NCBI RefSeq assembly: GCF_000962825.1
Contig: NZ_JZKF01000159.1
Span: 1-8,120 of the forward strand
Direction: 5' to 3'
From: Actinoplanes rectilineatus
GTDB lineage: Bacteria; Actinomycetota; Actinomycetes; Mycobacteriales; Micromonosporaceae
DNA: 8,120 nucleotides
Of the stretch, positions 6,185-8,120 are shown piece after piece. A program made the position numbers and the translations under genes. Below the pieces are notes generated by a model that was not told the DNA's origin, did no database searches, and saw nothing but the letters and a program-made list of their open reading frames with translations. Each line of letters starts with the position of its first letter. The first letter of the stretch is position 1.

Positions 6185-6913
6185 TCAGACCATGCCGCCG
6201 TTGGCGTAGACGGTCTGCGCGTTGACCCAGCGGCCCGGACCGGCCAGGAAGGCGACCACCTCGGCGATGTCCTCGGGCGCGCCGAGCCGGTGCATCGGGT
6301 TCATCTTCGCCATCCGGTCGATGGTCGCCTCGTCCTTGCCGTCGAGGAACAGGTCGGTGGCGGTCGGGCCGGGCGCCACCGCGTTGACCGTGATGTCCCG
6401 GCCGGCCAGTTCCTTGGCCAGCACCAGGCTGATCGCGTCGACGGCACCCTTGCTCGCCGCGTACGGCGCGTAGCCGGGCAGGCCCAGCTTCTTGACCGAG
6501 GTCGACAGGTTGATGATCGCGCCGCCACCGCGGACGTGCCGGGCGGCCTGCTGGTTGACGACGAACGTGCCGCGGATGTTGGTCCGGTGCATGCGGTCCA
6601 GCACGGCCAGATCGAAGTCGGCCACCGGCGCCAGCGCCATCATCCCGGCCGAGTGCACGACGACGTCGACCCCACCGAACCGGTCGGTGGTCTCGGTGAA
6701 CAGCGCGGCCACCTCGGTCTCTTCGGCGACGTCCGCACCGTACGCGAAAGCCTCCCCGCCGTTGTCCTTGATCTCGGTGACGACCGCCTCGGCGGCGTCC
6801 TTGTTGCCCGCGTAGCCGACGACGACGGACTGGCCGGCGGCGGCGAGCCGGAGCGCGATGGAGCGCCCGATGCCGCGGGAAGCGCCGGTCACGATGGCGA
6901 CTCTGGTGGTCAT
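6185..6913 (-). CDS. SDR-family NAD(P)-dependent oxidoreductase
   Basis: This 242-residue protein has the normal length and order of a classical short-chain dehydrogenase. It shows the cofactor motif TGASRGIG (9-16), Asp61 in the adenine-pocket DV, HSAG (87-90, in place of NNAG), Asn112, and the catalytic YAASK with Tyr151 and Lys155. In the Ser position the protein reads STS (137-139); Thr138 falls at the usual spacing from Tyr, with Ser on either side. Arg13 in the glycine loop hints at NADP preference. It ends in a typical YANGGMV tail. It resembles 3-oxoacyl-ACP reductase/glucose dehydrogenase-like SDRs, but the substrate cannot be told. The ATG at 6913 is preceded by AAGGAG (6920-6925) at six bases, favouring it over an in-frame start at 6940. 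It is divergent from a TetR-type gene that probably regulates it, and converges on the kinase gene with a 1-bp gap and no terminator. Confidence 0.93.
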   Translation of the reverse strand: MTTRVAIVTGASRGIGRSIALRLAAAGQSVVVGYAGNKDAAEAVVTEIKDNGGEAFAYGADVAEETEVAALFTETTDRFGGVDVVVHSAGMMALAPVADFDLAVLDRMHRTNIRGTFVVNQQAARHVRGGGAIINLSTSVKKLGLPGYAPYAASKGAVDAISLVLAKELAGRDITVNAVAPGPTATDLFLDGKDEATIDRMAKMNPMHRLGAPEDIAEVVAFLAGPGRWVNAQTVYANGGMV

Positions 6914-6930
6914 GTCGAACTCCTTGTTCT

Positions 6931-6992
6931 CATCGCTCACGTGTTTTCGTGATCTGCGCTCACAGTATCAGGCTTTTGGTAGCATCGCTCAC
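6931..6992. promoter_or_regulatory. Divergent SDR/TetR control region with repeated CGCTCAC and candidate operators
   Basis: CGCTCAC occurs at 6934-6940, 6957-6963 and 6986-6992; the first and third lie within an exact 10-mer CATCGCTCAC. Two inverted repeats overlap: TCACG-N6-CGTGA (6937-6952) and TGATCTG-N6-CAG-T-ATCA (6950-6970, with one bulged base). TetR-family proteins usually bind palindromes between themselves and a divergent target, so either could be the operator. A weak -10-like GATACT for the SDR gene reads on the minus strand within 6963-6970. Confidence 0.45.
6977..6985 (+). promoter_or_regulatory. Extended -10 TGG-TAGCAT giving a leaderless TetR mRNA
   Basis: TGG-TAGCAT ends seven bases before the ATG at 6993, which would place the transcript start at the A of the start codon. 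No Shine-Dalgarno sequence precedes the ATG, consistent with leaderless translation, common in Actinomycetota. Confidence 0.55.
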
Positions 6993-7670
6993 ATGGTTGG
7001 TGATCGCCGCTCCGTCATCGAGTCCGTGGCACTGGAGCTGCTCGACTCCGGCGGCCCGGCCGCCCTCACCACCCGGGCGGTCTGCGCCGGCGCCGGCGTG
7101 CAGCCGATGACGATCTACCGGCTGTACGGCGACATGGAAGGACTCATGACCGCCGCGGTCCGGCGCGGGTACGACGCGTACATCCGGGCCAAGACCGACC
7201 GCGAACGCCACGAGGACCCCGTCGAGGACCTGCGATCCGGCTGGGACCTGCACGTGGGATTCGGGCTGGCCCACCCGCACGTCTATGCCCAGATCTACGG
7301 CCGCTACGCCCCCGACCAGGAGAACCCGGCCGCCGACGCGGCCGCCGCCATCCTGCGCAGCCTGCTGGAACGGGCGGCCCGGCACGGACGCCTGACCCGC
7401 AACGTGGAGACGGCGGCGCACATCATCCACAGTGCGGGCTGCGGGTTCACGCTGTCCCAGATGCGGGTGCCTGCGGCGGACCGCGACCCGGGGCTGTCCA
7501 CGGTGGCCCGGGAGGCGGCGCTCGCTGCGGTGACCACCGACGGGGCGACTGCCGGATCGCCGGTGCGGACGGCAGCGGTGGCCCTGGCTGCGGCGATCGA
7601 CGAGGGGGATCCGCGGTTCAGCGCGGGCGAGCGGCTGCTGTTGACCGAGTGGTTGGCGCGCCTGAGTTGA
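6993..7670 (+). CDS. TetR/AcrR-family transcriptional regulator
   Basis: The 225-residue product has an N-terminal TetR-type DNA-binding domain: helix 1 about residues 5-20 (RRSVIESVALELLDSGG), and the helix-turn-helix in LTTRAVCAGAGVQPMTIYRL (25-44). The characteristic YRLYGDMEGLMTAAV (42-56) sits where the family has YxHFxxKxxLxxAV. The remainder is a helical, Ala-rich ligand and dimerisation domain with no recognisable ligand signature. Family members are mostly repressors released by small molecules. The divergent SDR gene 79 bp away is the obvious target, along with its own promoter. ATG 6993 is chosen because homology begins there and the -10 box lies seven bases upstream. An upstream in-frame ATG at 6858 would run through the SDR 5' end and its promoter. 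Confidence 0.9.
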   Translation: MVGDRRSVIESVALELLDSGGPAALTTRAVCAGAGVQPMTIYRLYGDMEGLMTAAVRRGYDAYIRAKTDRERHEDPVEDLRSGWDLHVGFGLAHPHVYAQIYGRYAPDQENPAADAAAAILRSLLERAARHGRLTRNVETAAHIIHSAGCGFTLSQMRVPAADRDPGLSTVAREAALAAVTTDGATAGSPVRTAAVALAAAIDEGDPRFSAGERLLLTEWLARLS

Positions 7671-7671
7671 T

Positions 7672-7677
7672 TAGGAT
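7672..7677 (+). promoter_or_regulatory. Probable -10 box TAGGAT
   Basis: TAGGAT follows the TetR stop codon by one base and fits TANNNT; initiation would be near 7684. No -35 box with proper spacing is seen (TTGACC at 7641-7646 is 25 bases away). It would give the last gene its own roughly 90-base leader. Confidence 0.35.
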
Positions 7678-7700
7678 GGCCACTACCGCAGGTGTATGCG

Positions 7701-7729
7701 AGGAGGTGATCACGGTGCATCCGATCTAG
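7701..7729 (+). promoter_or_regulatory. Very strong Shine-Dalgarno followed by a 4-codon minimal reading frame
   Basis: AGGAGGTGATC (7701-7711) is an 11-base complement to the 16S rRNA 3' end, far stronger than any other ribosome binding site in the window. Eight bases after AGGAGG is GTG 7715, reading Val-His-Pro-Ile then TAG 7727-7729. An earlier in-frame GTG at 7706 would give seven codons. The stop is 47 bases before the next gene. It may be a leader peptide, a ribosome-loading or standby site, or a decayed gene start. Confidence 0.45.
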
Positions 7730-7734
7730 CGACA

Positions 7735-7749
7735 GCCCCGGAACGGGGC
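7735..7749 (+). other. Short hairpin GCCCCG-GAA-CGGGGC in the leader
   Basis: Two perfect 6-bp GC-only arms surround a 3-base GAA loop, six bases after the minimal reading frame and 27 bases before ATG 7777. No T run follows, so termination is uncertain. Ribosomes stopped on the minimal frame could affect its folding. Confidence 0.45.
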
Positions 7750-7776
7750 GTCACGGAGCCGGAAGGTGCCCGTTTC

Positions 7777-8088
7777 ATGAGTAGGACCGACAAGACCCGG
7801 CCGTGGTGGGTGCAGCTCACCGATGCGCCGGGGCGAACCTGTATGCCCCAGCACGACCACCGTTTCGGGCCGTGCACCCTGCCCGATGAGATCACTCCCA
7901 CGCGCGTGCTGAACGGCACCTGCCGCTGGGTCGGCACGGCCGCCTACCGGGTACGACGTTGCGAGAGTCACGGCGTCCGCGAGTCGCAGCTCATCTGCCG
8001 CACCGACCGGCGCCGCGATCGCCACCGGAGTCGTCACGACCTGCGCGAACAGCTCAGTCGCCGCCGAGGCGCCAATCCGCCGGCCTGA
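7777..8088 (+). CDS. Small Cys/His-containing actinobacterial protein of unknown function
   Basis: The 103-residue product starts MSRTDKTRPWWVQLTD, an N-terminus I associate with small hypothetical proteins scattered through actinomycetes; no function is known to me. It has five Cys (22, 33, 49, 62, 74) and nearby His (26, 28, 65) in a pattern that could bind a metal, and a very basic C-terminal third (about 76-97, many Arg). There is no signal peptide or membrane segment. ATG 7777 is chosen because the conserved-looking part begins there and GGAAGG (7761-7766) lies 10 bases upstream. An in-frame ATG at 7696 would add 27 low-quality residues and lies ahead of the strong Shine-Dalgarno sequence. 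It has its own leader and does not look like an operon partner of TetR. The final 32 bases of the window show nothing supportable. Confidence 0.75.
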   Translation: MSRTDKTRPWWVQLTDAPGRTCMPQHDHRFGPCTLPDEITPTRVLNGTCRWVGTAAYRVRRCESHGVRESQLICRTDRRRDRHRSRHDLREQLSRRRGANPPA

Positions 8089-8120
8089 GCCCGTCCCGGA
8101 GCCGAGCCCGTCCGTCCGCC

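Noticed and set aside
6181..6190. Terminator between the converging kinase and SDR genes
   Set aside because: Stops are 1 bp apart and no stem-loop is visible at the junction.
7701..7712. Fragment of a 16S rRNA gene 3' end on the minus strand
   Set aside because: Identity is limited to about 11 bases of the anti-Shine-Dalgarno region; flanking bases do not match, so it is simply a strong ribosome binding site.

Overview
The window is very GC-rich, with GTG/TTG as well as ATG starts, extended -10 promoters (TGN-TANNNT) and gene families typical of filamentous Actinomycetota. An Actinoplanes/Micromonospora-like genome is my best guess, but nothing in the sequence fixes the genus.

Layout. Positions 1-1206 hold no gene I can support. 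About 147-743 is an array of 112-bp units in which CCCGATCAAG alternates with its reverse complement CTTGATCGGG. An extra ~80 bp carrying (GCACC)10 interrupts it, and (CTCCGG)6 and (GTCGATAC)3 follow it. A strong hairpin at 1081-1119 and a duplicated 38-bp gene end lead into a minus-strand gene for an unrecognised membrane-anchored protein (1207-1953). Upstream of that gene lie seven 30-bp tandem repeats (1978-2187). A decayed stretch follows (2340-2759, minus): a LacI effector-domain fragment joined to the frameshifted tail of a pentapeptide-repeat gene.

The best-understood part is a divergent pair. A GH43 beta-xylosidase/arabinosidase-like glycosidase (2746-4272, minus) faces a Ser/Thr protein kinase (4426-6183, plus). 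The kinase has one transmembrane helix and an outer C-terminal ricin-type (beta-trefoil) lectin domain, so it looks like a carbohydrate-sensing receptor kinase beside a cytoplasmic glycosidase. The LacI remnant at the 3' end of the glycosidase gene suggests that the locus once had a conventional sugar-responsive repressor.

Converging on the kinase with a 1-bp gap is an SDR oxidoreductase gene (6185-6913, minus). It is divergent from a TetR-type regulator (6993-7670, plus) that appears to be transcribed without a leader; the 79-bp spacer has repeated CGCTCAC motifs and candidate operators. Last comes a small Cys/His-containing actinobacterial protein (7777-8088, plus). Its leader has a TAGGAT -10 box, an unusually strong Shine-Dalgarno sequence in front of a 4-codon reading frame, and a short hairpin.

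Most promising for new biology: the lectin-kinase/GH43 pair, the 112-bp alternating inverted array, and the leader before the small Cys/His gene.
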